In this document: one piece after another, positions 1 to 21,578 of the stretch | Layout of the letters: each line of letters opens with the position of its first letter | Position numbering within the stretch: the stretch's first letter is position 1 | NCBI GenBank assembly: GCA_003864495.1 | Contig: ML133437.1 | Location: 1,922,001-1,986,000 of the forward strand | DNA length: 64,000 nt | Reading direction: 5' to 3' | From: Nemopilema nomurai | Lineage: Eukaryota; Cnidaria; Scyphozoa; Rhizostomeae; Rhizostomatidae | The notes under the pieces: model-generated | Databases searched by the model: none | Told to the model about the DNA's origin: nothing | The model's input: the letters and a program-made list of their open reading frames with translations, nothing else | Translations under genes and position numbers: made by a program

Positions 1-800
1 GGTCAATTTTGCTGGAAAATTTTTTCATCCATAAACACACTAGCTGGATAGAGTAGATCAAGTAGAAGCTGCTGGTACCATTGGAATGTCAACGAGAAGC
101 ATATTTGCTGAAATACGGCTGCTTTTGCGAAATGTCGATTTTAAAAAAAAAACACCAAGGCTTTAACCTTGAAAAATGGTCAATTTTGCTGGAAAATTTT
201 TACATTCATAAACACACTAGCTGGATAGAGTAGATCAAGTAGAAGCTACTTGTACCATTGGAATTTCAATTAGAAGCATATTTGCTGAAATACCGTTGCT
301 TTTGCGAAATGTCGATTTTACCAAAAACACCAAGACCATAGTCTTGAAAAACGATCAATTTCGCTGGAAATTTTTTCATTCATTAACACGCTAATTTGAT
401 AGTGTAGATCAAGTAGAAGTTACTGGTTTCATTGGCTTGGCAATCTAAAGTGCATATATCAAGGCATAGTCACAAGATTCCAAATTTTAAGGAAAATCTT
501 TGGATGAGTACAGACGCCAATTTTATAAGGGAAATCAAGTGAAAGTTGTTGGTGCTGTTTTGTTTGAGATGAAAAGCGTATTGGCTGATAGACAACTACT
601 TTCGCGAAATATGGTTTGGAATATGGTTATACCAGAAGGCCTGGACTTAATTACCATGTCAGTTTGAAAACGTAGAGGAAGTAAAAACTAGTGGTACTGT
701 TGTGTTTGCAACTGGGAGCTTATGAGCCGAGAAACTGCTACTTTGGAAAAGGGCATTTTCACCAAGGCTAAAACTTAGTCAAAATGTCTCAAAATGGTTT
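1..800. repeat. Decaying ~175-bp tandem satellite
   Basis: Two well-matched monomers start at 1 and 178 with the shared opening GGTCAATTTTGCTGGAAAAT. A third, more diverged monomer starts near 353. Looser matches (motifs AGTAGATCAAGTAGAAG, TTGCGAAATGTCGATTTT, CACCAAGG) continue to about 800. The array runs off the left edge of the window, so its full length is unknown. It lies downstream of the 3' end of the minus-strand MCM3 gene. Confidence 0.85.
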
Positions 801-922
801 GGCAGGTCGCATTTATTAACCGAAAAACTTTCGTAATAAACTGTTTGGAACTTGTCTGGTCTTAATCACATACAAGGTTAAGTTCTCTTTACTCGAAGCA
901 GATCATCAAAATGGTATCATTG

Positions 923-928
923 TTTATT
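923..928 (-). promoter_or_regulatory. Candidate MCM3 poly(A) signal
   Basis: AATAAA on the minus strand (TTTATT on plus), about 130 nt downstream of the MCM3 stop codon. Position and sequence fit a cleavage/polyadenylation signal; there is no transcript evidence. Confidence 0.4.
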
Positions 929-1054
929 TTTACTTTCTCAATACAAGTTACTACGACTTCGCCCATTTCGGAATGTTGGCTTTTCAAATTCAATGGAGAA
1001 AGAGAAGAGGTTCTCTACTGTGAGAAGGAGCGACCCCAATAGAATCCGGCTGCT

Positions 1055-10814
<9,760 letters not shown>

Positions 10815-12078
10815 AGCTGCAATGTATTCAGGGGCAAATTAGGATCTTCGGCTTGTAGCGCGTCTCTCTCTGCCTTCCACAACTTTCCTCGATTCTCGTG
10901 TAGTTCGATGGATTCTGGGATAGCCTTTTCGCGCCAAAATCAACTCTCTTTCATTATGACAACTATCAATCCGAGGCTATCCACTGGTTGGGCCAAGGCT
11001 TTCATTGGAGACGTTTCTCTTTCTATTTATGTTTTTCTTCATCCTCCTATCCTCAAAAAAGTTATATTTTAGAGTAAAGTCGAGGGTAATCTTGAATTTG
11101 AATCACTGTGATAAAATTTTACCGCCATATGTCATGAAAGACGGAGCATGCAAAATAGAACTTACTAATTTGTTCATACATGTGTCGATCTCTCCAAGAC
11201 TTTTCATACATTAACCTTATTCAAGCCCTTCATGGGATGACGATGCAAAAAAATTTATCAATAAAATTTTATCCTCTTTTACTTTCTCCAACTTAGATAT
11301 ACTAGACAAACTACTCATTGTACGGAGTACCTATTTATAGGTTAATGCGAATTAAGAAATAGAATGAATAGTTTTGTATCTGCATAAATTAACAATCTTG
11401 TTGGTAAATCAAGGCCCGAACAGTTAAAAATTTTTCTTTAGTTTAATGATGCAAGATGTTGAGCTTACCTTGAACCCCATGGGTCTTTATATCACAAGCC
11501 TCCATAATGCTATTTTCAATTGTTATCTTGGTTTATTCTCATGAAAATACACAGTCAGCGTTTATGGCAATCTGCCCTCCTATCTTCCAATTTATGATAA
11601 GTTTACCAAAAGCTTAAATCCATAGCCTTTTGTCGCACTTTATACGTACATATTTCAAGCATGTGCATAAACCACTTTGTATCACCCATCATTTAGTATC
11701 CCCTTTGGAAACCGATCTCTGAGCAAGTATGCTTGTCAAATATTTTTACGTTTCAAAAAGTTGGTAGACAACCTGAATATTTACATCATATTCTCGATGT
11801 GCTGTGGAATTCTTTAACTGACATCTTCAAGCATGGTAGAGTTTCTCGATGAAAACGCACATGTTATCTTATACTTACATTTATGTAGAGATTGAAAACA
11901 AAAACACCTATTAATAGGGTTGGTGCATTTTAGTTAACAGAAATATTTTCATAGATACAGAGACTTGAGTAAACTTTTATTTAATTATGAGAGTCAAATG
12001 CAAAACAGTGAAACGAATTTGTGTCTGGCAAAACAGCTGGAATATCTATGCTGGCCAACCGCCTTTGCGAGCCTCGTT
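10815..12078. other. Intergenic: MCM3 promoter and 3' flank of secreted gene A
   Basis: About 1.26 kb between two minus-strand genes. Apart from the E2F site and the candidate poly(A) signal of the next gene at 11976-11981 (AATAAA on minus), I see no coding or RNA feature. Confidence 0.6.
10926..10939 (-). promoter_or_regulatory. E2F-type site upstream of MCM3
   Basis: TTTTCGCGCCAAAA, matching the E2F/DP consensus TTTSSCGC with its flanking A run, about 112 bp upstream of the MCM3 start codon. E2F sites drive G1/S expression of MCM genes in animals and plants, so placement supports function. An inverted CCAAT (ATTGG on plus) lies ~70 bp further upstream at about 11004. Confidence 0.75.
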
Positions 12079-14623
12079 TCAGTGAGTGCTGCTCGTCCTG
12101 CATTTGTATTGTATTTCCAGGTCTCCACCAAATGCTGGTTGGTTGTAGATCAAACAGTTGACGTTTCCCTTGAAAAGAGATTAAGAAGAGATTAATGAGC
12201 GATTAATAAGAGATTAGTAAGGGATAAATCGAATGGAAAGCTTGAGTCACCGTGAATATCCATTCCCGCGAAAATGGTCGTCAAATCCGTCAATAACCGT
12301 GAATTTGCAGATGAGTAGCTCAAACGTGATTTTACAACACAAATCAAATGACTTGACCATTCACAACTATAAGTTTGAAGAGTGAAAGCTACCCATCGAT
12401 TCGTTATTTAATGTCTCTATTCAAGTTAGCTTTTTTCCACATTATTATTTAACAGAAGACATGATGAATCACTCTCCTTCTCAAATCTTTAAGCTTTCTT
12501 ATACTTAAATCGGCTCTTTTTATGGATCCCAAACCACTCGCTTGACTGATCTTACCTTTGTACTACTAACAGCCAAGGTCTTTGCCCTCTGCCTGGTACA
12601 CTCCCAGTCCAAAGCTTGGGAATACAATTCCGGGAATTTAGACCGTTCTACTTCCGCACCACCGATTGTCAGGCCCACGACCTCCACAATTTCGTCACCT
12701 TTGCATTTCAACTTTGCGCTTTTTCCTGACTTTGCCTTGGCTGCAGATATAATTCATAAACATCAAACATAATTACATTGGTAAGCATACGTATATCTGT
12801 AGGACTAGTAACCCCTACTGTTAAGTGAAGTATGAAAACCTTAAACAATTTAGCGGTTCTCCCTTAAAAATTCAAAAATTCCTCTTGGCTCGATACCCCT
12901 CATTAGTAAGTTGTACATGAGTCAATTTCTCTCTAAAGTAAAATATCTTTTAAGATTTGTAGAGCTACAAAACAGAAAAACAAATTGACCTTGAATTCCG
13001 TGCGATGGGATGTCCTCACATTTACATAACACCAAACGTCACCACATTTATGACAAATACAGAGCTATAGAACTAGAGAACAATTGAAATGCAACTACAT
13101 CATCTCATTGTTTTGATGCTCTTCAAAGTACAAAGCTGGCGTAACTGAAGAAACAAAAGTGCGTACTTGATCTTTTTCGATTAAAAAAAATTTGGGTTTG
13201 AAGTGCCGCCACGCGATGATGTTTTTGTGTACAGAGAAGTTCTCTAAGACTTTCTTGCACTTAGCTACAAGGCATTTTTATGAAATTTCCAGAAGCATCA
13301 TCTCTTCTTCGTACAGGTTTATTGCTTGCTGAAACAAATCTTGAAAGAGCGTCTAAGTCTAAGCTGTTTTGTTAAAGTATTCCCTTTTAGCAATACACGG
13401 TTAAAAACGAGAGAAGTGGAAGACAAATTGAAATAATTTCTTTGAATCAAAGAGACAGACTTTGATGTCGTATGAAATATGCATGCATGTTTAGCTAATC
13501 TCAAAAGCGCAGACCTCTGCTACCTGACCAGAAGGAGCAGTAGCTATTTATTTTTTCTTTACCGACGTACCGTTAGAAATCTTGTGTTCTTTGTCCCAGT
13601 TCTCCACCACTCCCATATTGCACTGGTAGACAGCTCTGATTGTCTCGTTTCCAACCAAGCCCTTAGCACTGTCAAGCAAGATAGTGCACTTCCTCTCCCT
13701 GTCCTCCGGTCTCGGGGTGACGGCAAAGCTATCCAAACACTCCTTCTCTGCTTTCTTCTGCAGGCCTTTATCGATTGCTATGCCATCAATTGTTATCGAC
13801 CCAAGCAGAATGCTCAAATAACTCGGGTCACACCCGAGTATCATTGGAAGAACCTTTGTCTCAACTGAAGAAAAGGGACATCAGTTTTCAGGGTCAAGAA
13901 TATTAAGCCTGTTTGAAACACGCAGCAAAAAAATTTCGATGGTGTGCCTCGTGATAAAAAGAAGCATGTCATTTGTAAGGGAGTGCCTTATCGCGAATTG
14001 AAATTGGGTGAGCTTTCTTCCATGTTGAGGCGTGAATAAAACTGAATGCTATATCATTGATTGTCTACTTTCTTTAACTAAGATAATCGAAGATGTGAAT
14101 ACGATAATCGTTTGTACATCCTCATGAGATAACACATTAAACCACTGATTGGTCTGAGAAGTTCTGAAAACTAGCCCTCCCATTTGTCAGCATGTGCGCA
14201 AAAGCTACACTATGGTTAAGAATTATCTTCTCCTTTCATAATTAACTCGCAATTTGGCTGGATTTGTTAAAGTGCCAAGTTTTTAGTGACAAAAAGCTAA
14301 TGCTTCTTAAAACACTTCTGGAAAACAAATCAGGAAAAGCATCTACTGGCTTACATTAACATTAAAAGTAAAACTTTGGTCTATTAGCCTATTGGTCTTT
14401 GGTCTTAAAAGGGCAACCAGGTGATCGAAATAGAAGTTCCTGATTGAACATTTTAGAATAATAGAATCAAGAGTAAAAGAGAGAAGTACACACCAGTCTT
14501 TCCATTTAATATTTTATCCTTCTTCCCTTTGTCACTTTTTGCTTTCTTCCATTTTCCTTCAACTTTGTCGCCCGTTAGCGTTAAAAAGGCCACAACGGCC
14601 ACAAGTGAGACTGTCAGCTTCAT
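12079..14623 (-). CDS. Secreted two-domain lectin-like protein A
   Basis: Predicted 232-aa secreted protein. Exons (minus): 14494-14623, 13571-13864, 12556-12740, 12079-12168; phases 1, 1, 0; 699 nt. Residues 1-23 (MKLTVSLVAVVAFLTLTGDK...) are a signal peptide, followed by a Lys-rich linker. Domain 1 (exon 2) has four Cys: ILGCDPSYLSI, EKEC, RKCTI, VYQC. Domain 2 (exons 3-4) repeats them: LKCKGDEIVEV, DWEC, NCLIYNQPAFGG, LEIQYKC. The C-x-I-x-x-x-N-x-x-FG ... L-x-I-x-Y-x-C ending recalls SUEL/rhamnose-binding lectin domains, but the family's YGR and DPC motifs and half its cysteines are absent. First of three tandem paralogues. The fold assignment is an inference; splice sites, phases and paralogy are seen directly. 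Confidence 0.75.
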
Positions 14624-17603
14624 AATAGCTTTGTTCTCTACAAAATGTACAGATTACTAAATTTGAAAAAGTTATAAAGCCAATAATGAGAAAGCTTCCC
14701 TTTGGAAGAGGCTTGCTTACCTCTATGCTACTTTCAATGATTGTTCTAGATCCCTATACAAACAGAAAATTGCTGTGTATATTTAGTTTCTTGACTAACG
14801 ATTTCTGATCAAAGATATAGAGCGTAACAAGCCTACCTGGTTTACCTTGGTGTCTGCTGGACGATGCTTCTTGGCGAGCCAAAGTTCAGATGGGCCAATG
14901 CACCTTAACCTGTAACCTGGAGATCAAGTTGGAAAAACTGACATCTGCTACCGGATTGAAAATATTTGCTGACATTTAATTAGAAAAAAATTCGGTATTG
15001 TTGTTTATCTGCAGATTTGACGGGGGTTGTATTTATTTAGATGTAATTAAACACAATAATAGAGACAGAGAAACTTAAAAGGATACCTCTGGTCTTGTAA
15101 AGAAGAGGCATTGTATGAAAAAGAAATGAAATTTGTTCTTCAAAACAATGAAAATCAGGGTTATGACGCAATTTGAATTTCAACAAGTAATGAAAGCTCT
15201 TACCCAGTTTCTTTAGCCTGGGCATCACTGAAGCATCTTCAGGGAAATACCAGTGGCAACATACTTGGACAAACTAAGGCATTCTAATTGCTTGTGTTGA
15301 GTTCCCCACAGGAAAACCTATCGTATTACGAATAAGTAACGATGAAATACTTCTTGCCAATCAAGTCTACGGTATTTCAATATCCTAAGGGAGCCATTAT
15401 TTGACTTGAAATTTATCACAACCTCCTTCCTTCAGCCATCACTTAGTATTTGGTAATTAGAAGAAATGTTTGCAATGAAGGCACATCTAAACAATCCTTA
15501 ACTACTAACCGAACAATCTTGTCATGATATCGATTTGAGAGTTTCTCTAGGCAAGGCCTAACATAACGAGCAACATCATAAGCGTGAGAATGGGACTGGA
15601 AAAGACGTCTTTGAGATATTTAACAGAGAAGAGTCAATCCAACTTTGCAGATGTTCTGTAGAACAGGTTACTTAATTATATTTATTTAAAATTTTAGGCT
15701 TTACACCAACATCAAACTGAGACATGACATCATGACTTCATCTAAAAGATTAATGTTTTTAAAAAGCAAGTTTTGACGCACTGTCAACAGTTCTTGGATC
15801 TTGGTTATACACAAGGTGATCATCAAAAAATCCCTTTAGAACGGCCAGAAATTCTTCCAAATTCTATCATTTCAACACTTAGTTGATATTGCTAAATCAT
15901 ACAATACCCAAATAATATTCTAAGAGCTTTCAGGTTATGTACGAACCGACGAATTCTGGCAAAGAATGCAATCGGTAGACATTTGAGTCAAGTAAAAACA
16001 GAAGCAAAGAAGTCCTAAATAATTCAACACCTTGCCACTGATGTTTACATTTAATATGATAACTTCTCTAGCAGTTTATCTCTATCGAAATCTGCTCCTT
16101 TGTTTATAAGTTGTTAATAATTATGCGATTATAAATAACCCAGACCAATTGACGGGGTTTATTGTGGGTAGATGTCATTCAAAGGAAGAGAAGTTCATCA
16201 ACCCGTTTTCATCCTCTGAACTTATATTTTCTATCTGTCAATAATTATTGGTATTTTGTACAATCCCCCCGAATGAAAGAACATTGTGTTTCCATGGCAA
16301 TCACGAACCTCGCTCTGAGGAATTTAGCAATCAATTTCAGCTGTTAATAAACTACCAGAAATCTTTTCATGCTGTGTTCACATTCGTGAACAATTGTATC
16401 TTTACAAATTTTGGGCTTAGTTTTGAAGAAAACGTGGAAATAGATAAAATAAAATTTGCTGCAATGTGACTTACTTAAAATTTAACATGACGTAACGAAT
16501 GTTATGATAAAATACGAAAAAAACGCAAGAAGGTAATTGCTGTTAATCAAAGACACCATAGAAGAATGTTTTTACAAAAGATTTTCGCTACCAAGAGATT
16601 CTTTCGCAAGACTTTTTTGAGCATTCTGGTCCAATTGCTCTAACCAAGAATCCTAGAAGTGATTTGATCGTTTTATTTTAAGAGGAAAGAGTCAAGCAAA
16701 TCGAAAGAAAGCATCTACGTGGGAAAAAAGATGTAAATGCACAGATTACTGCCAAAAATGCTAGCTGGCAGTAATCAATTGAAGTGATAAAAGCATTCCA
16801 GAATTCACTCTAATATTGCAGCTTGAGTTGCTCTTTAAACAATGATAAAACTTTGCATGAATGAATGCGAATCAAACGCCAGCCTTGTCAGGCATGCGGG
16901 AAACGATGATTGAAACCGCAAGCGCTCCTGTCGTTAGAAAGGCAAACGTAGACAAAGGGGATAAACAAGACGCTCTTTGCCCATCATCTCGAAGAAAAAT
17001 CCACAAATATTTGTATTACAGAAAGTGGAAGGCAAAGGCCAGATTGTTTTCAACCGTTCTTGATTTGAAGTTGCGAGAAGCACAGCGAATTGTATACATA
17101 TTTTAGGAAGTTAGCAAATGTAAGAAAGGAGTGGCGAAGAGGAGATCAATATTTCTTCTGATGGCAACGTCTTTCTGGATGTCCACGTCTTCATATTGTG
17201 AACCATCAATGCAAACAACAGATGCTAGTCTGAAAGCAAATTGTGGTGACGTCATTGCAGCTGCTAGAGTACACCTCGCCTTTTATGAAACCCTTTGAAT
17301 TAATTGTTTTCGTTTTAGGCAATAAAAATGCCAACAGCGTATTCTGTTTATTATTTCATTCGCTTAGACCAACAAGCATGAGAAACAACTCGTGTTATAA
17401 ACATTTCAAATTCAAAGAAAAAAACATTTAATTTCACACTCAGACATTACTAAACGCTCACTTTCATACTCGGTTGAAGGAGACAGAGAACTCATTAAAT
17501 TCAGATCTAAAATATGTGCTTGATCATCAGTCGTTTCTAATATCTAATGAACATTCAGATGTTAATAATACTTCTGAAGGTCCGCCATCTTTACAGTCCG
17601 CCT
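14624..17603. other. Intergenic between secreted genes A and B
   Basis: About 3 kb, AT-rich. It would contain the gene A promoter and the 3' flank of gene B (AATAAA on minus at 17347-17352). A likely relic exon of a fourth family member lies at ~17027-17230 and is listed separately. Nothing else is supportable. Confidence 0.5.
17027..17230 (-). pseudogene. Probable relic domain-1 exon of the secreted family
   Basis: Read on minus in one frame, after a good acceptor (TTTGCTTTCAG at ~17231-17241), the sequence gives LASVVCIDGSQYEDVDIQ, then about 20 residues, one stop codon, then TIRCASRNFKSRTVENN. The order (L-x-C, Tyr, alternating hydrophobics, R-C, then a hydrophobic strand) parallels domain 1 of genes A-C. 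The second and fourth cysteines are lost, there is an in-frame stop, and the acceptor phase does not match. I found no partner signal-peptide exon. Similarity is by eye only. Confidence 0.3.
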
Positions 17604-20102
17604 TCAAAGAAGCCCTTTGTATGGCGACTCCTCACATGAGTATTCTATTTCCAGTGACCCTCCATAGTTCTTCTTGTTCTCAATGAGACAATCGACTTTT
17701 CTCTAAAAGATACAAAAGAGAAATCAAAAGTGCCTTTATCTGGCGATGGTCATTACAGCTGTCACTTAACCCAAATCTGTCTCTTTCGCCTATCATTCGC
17801 TAGCCTGAATTGGTACCTAGGAATCTCTAGTGATAGCTGCAATTATTTCATTATTTTTCTTCTTTGCTCAGTTCTTCTACTTTTCTTCACTCATTTTAGC
17901 AGAAACATACTCCTAGGATCTTTAAGGTAACCAACCAGCTTATGTTGTGAAACAAGCCGCTAGCAAGCCACCCTGGATAATAGCTTTCTAAATTCATTTT
18001 GTAAATCCATGGTCACTCTACTGATGATAACTTACTTCGGAATCCTAAAAAAACAGTTGCAAACAACTTGTGACATAGAAAGAAGCGCAGTTGCCTGTAG
18101 GGCAAGCACATGACATGCACATGACCATCGTCCATCAATCATCAGAGATGAGAACTTCATCATTTCAACACATTGGCGTCACATTACGCACAAGTATCAA
18201 GTGCTATCGCGAGCTGATTCTTTTCACCAGTGTGATTACTTGTTCAGTACCTGTCTCATCATGTCCAGCTTTTGTCATTATATACTATTAAGATGCACCT
18301 CAAAAATCCCGAATAAAACACAGTTGTCAACAGTTATCTATAAGAAACCACAAGAAACTCCTAGAATACCTCAAGTCTTCGTCTTTGGCGTACTTCCTTC
18401 AGAATTTGGCCGTAGCATGTCTTCAAAAGGGTGAGATTTTCCAACTCAGGAAACCTCATTGGATCTACTTGTCCGTTTCCAAAGTTGACGTTGTGGATCC
18501 TAATGATTGCCTCTTTTGCTTCGCAGCTCAAATGAACGAATTTTCCAGGTATCTTTTGGACGGCTGAACAAAAGTGAAAAAACTCTGCATTAATCTTTTT
18601 GGCAACAATTACTTTTCTTTCAGCAGGCCCAATGTCTTTACAGAACGTCTTCATTAACACTTTTAGGAGATCTGTCTCTATGTACCCTATCTAATTACTG
18701 AGTGCAGCAAAAAATCCAATCAAAATAAATTGGCCGTGTCATGGAAGTGGATCAAATACGCGGAAATAAAAACGGCTTTATTGTCCTCCAAGCTAAACAT
18801 TTGCGAAATATCGAAGTTCATACAAAAAAAGGAGGGGATAAACTGCTTGGGAGAACAGCACTGGGGAAGAGACTGTCACCTACAGTAGAAAGTATAATTA
18901 GGATCTATATTTTTCAAGCACCAGCTAGCCATATCTAAAGAAAAATACAGATTCCTGGAAAACCTATTAATGTCAAGGCGGAATGTATGATGAAAGCAAT
19001 TTTTATAATGTCCTAACCAGGATTTCGGGCTTTGGTAATTTTCTCCTTTAAAATTATCTAGGAAAAGGATAACATTTCTGAAGAAGAAATCCATTGTAAA
19101 ACGTTGCAGTTGGGTGAAAAGTCGCATGTTGAGCTGTACATTTGCAAAGGAGCCATTTGATTTTTCTCCCCTTCATTCAGCTACCTTCTTACTGAACATA
19201 GTGTAGTTATAACAAGTGGTACCAGCCTACCGGTTTTCAATTCATAGCCCGGTCCTTTGGGCGCCCCGGTCTTCTTGTCGAAGCATTCGAATGCGGCCAT
19301 GATTACTTCGAAGCGGTCCTTGGGGAGCTTCCCGTGAAACCATATCTTGCAACTAGGCCCAACTTTTATGCCGTTTTCTGAATGTTCATCAAGCATGGTG
19401 TTCTTGCATTCCTCTTCGGCAAGGTCTTGCAATCGCTTTGAAATCCTTCTTGAATTGATCATCAAAGTGCCAACTCGAAGTTGTTTATAGTTTCCATCGC
19501 ACTGAAGTGTTAAGGGCAATGATGTTGCCTCCACTTGCAATAAGAACAAAACCCGAAAATTAAAAATCAACATAGTTTTGCCGAGCCTCAATATTCTCAA
19601 AAACTTTCGTCTTTTAACCTAAGATTATTTTTGCCCAGCAGATGGTGTAAATTCGCCTTAAGATCAAAGAAAATATTAAATCTTTCTTGATGTGCTGCTT
19701 CGTCATAAATTACTCACAGAGTGTCTCAGGGTATTCTAAAACATTTTAGGAGGAATTACAAGGAAAAATTTTAGCCTTGATGAAGGTTGAGCCTAGCACT
19801 ATTCTTAAATCATTCTTAAATTTTATCAATTTTGAGCCTCAATCTTCTTGTAGACTTTATTCATATAAAAGGGTTCGTATAGGACAACTGCATTGGCACA
19901 AAAAGTGATCTCTCATTATGAATGAGGAAAAATTGCAAATCAGAGTGGAAGTTATCCAAGTGAAGTGACGGTTACAAAGTGGCCTACCAAGGACTCCAAG
20001 CTTGGTTTTGTGGAACGTCTTCCCAACTATTCTGTGTGTCGATGCGCCTTTAGAGGCATAAACCAACGCAGCTACAAAGAGAAAGGCCCCTTGAAGCTGC
20101 AT
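17604..20102 (-). CDS. Secreted two-domain lectin-like protein B
   Basis: Predicted 236-aa secreted protein. Exons (minus): 19988-20102, 19231-19533, 18370-18563, 17604-17702; phases 1, 1, 0; 711 nt. The chosen start gives MQLQGAFLFVAALVYASKG, a typical signal peptide; an in-frame upstream ATG at 20165 would add 21 residues and is less likely. Domain 1: LPLTLQCDGNYKQLRVG, EEEC, SCKIW, AAFEC. Domain 2: VHLSCEAKEAIIRI, a FPELENL segment matching FPELYSQ in gene A, KTCYG, DCLIENKKNYGGSLEIEYSC. The last exon is too short for a simple ORF scan and was found by homology to gene A. Exon layout is identical to genes A and C. Reduced SUEL-like lectin is the best guess for the fold; ligand and role are unknown. 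Confidence 0.72.
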
Positions 20103-21578
20103 CGTTGTTGGAGCTGTAAAAATGAGCAAAATAATAGCTTCATGGATAGCTAAAAGAAACTCCACGCTATTGAAGCAACTGGCCTAAATGCACATGCTTC
20201 ATTGAACCCTTGCAGCAACTTTCTAAAGTACTTTCAAATTCAGTTTTCACTCATGAAGCTCATAAATGGAATTTTACTCATAAAAACATCAGCTACGTTT
20301 ATCCAGGAAGCGAGTTTGTTGATTCTTGTCTTGACTTCAAGCGATTGAACACTAAATCGGATCTACATAATAAAGGAAGGCATACGAAATATATCGGGCT
20401 ACCAATCATTGCAACATTATTTCAATCCGTTTTGGCGAGAAAGAAAAACATCAGAATAAGTTTTAGTTTAAGCTTGTTCAGCTGAAAAGTTACTTCTATT
20501 ATTTTGGATAATGAGGATATCTAGGCAAGATAACATTTTTTTACCAACTTGATATACATACGAACACCTTTTGTTGACAAACCAATATGCGTTCGTAGAA
20601 GTTGCTTATGCTTCAAACAGCTGCCTTTTCGAGCGAGTAAACTTAAAAGTTTCAATTGCCAAGGAGCTCTGAATTTGTGAAAGTTGTGTTGCTGTGGTGA
20701 TGATCAAACACTGTTATCGACGTTTCACTTTTAAAGCTTTGTGTTAATTTTTGCAAACGAACTGTAAAAATTTCTGCCTCTTGTGCAGTACGACTAACAT
20801 GAGACTTACACGGCGCATGCAGATCGTTAGTTAGGAAGGAAATCATTATCATTATTATGAGAACTCACTAAGCTACGTCTGAGTTAAATGCGGGATTGCG
20901 GAAGGGGTCGGGGAGGCCCCCGCATTCAGTTCACCCTGTTGTTCTCGTTTGATGTTTATGATGGTTAAAATTGGTTACAAAGCCCCTGGCTAATTGTCAT
21001 TTAATGAAAAGGCAGGGGGCTGCTCTGAGACCACCGATTTCCTGTCCATCAAATCTGCTCCTGATAGGCAGCGCCTCCGGTGAGGCAGATATAACGAATA
21101 TGTCATGCGTTGCTTAGTATTACACCCACAATGCACCGCCAGGCTGCTCTTCGCCAAAGCGTGATATATATTGGAGCATCGATGAATTATCCTTTGTCAG
21201 TCAGGAGTCAAACTATCTGATCTCATAACACATCCATTAATAGAATATTAGGGTTTATACATTTTTACTACAGTAAAGAGAGGGAAAAGTTCGTATTTCA
21301 TATTATTAATAGTTATATTTCAACTGCAGTATACTGTCCATTTAGTTGATCAAGCTTTCCTTCAGCCTAGAAGTTAGAAAATATAAGTTAATAATTAAAA
21401 ACCACTCCATTCATTTGATTTTTCAAAGAAATATTAAATAAGGGGGTAAGAGTATAGGGCTAAAACGGAATGAAGAAATCAATTGCACAGCATTTTGGAA
21501 AGTTAATATGATTTGATTAAGGGAATAGAATCTAAGGAGCAAGAGGTTAGGGAACAAGCGAGGTTATACCTGATAATG
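20103..21578. other. Intergenic between secreted genes B and C
   Basis: About 1.5 kb. It contains a GC-richer patch at 20885-21130 without an open frame, tRNA-like fold or terminal repeats that I can recognise. No gene is called. Confidence 0.5.

Noticed and set aside
13479..13868. 129-codon plus-strand frame
   Set aside because: Antisense to exon 2 of secreted gene A, whose splice sites and paralogues support the minus strand.
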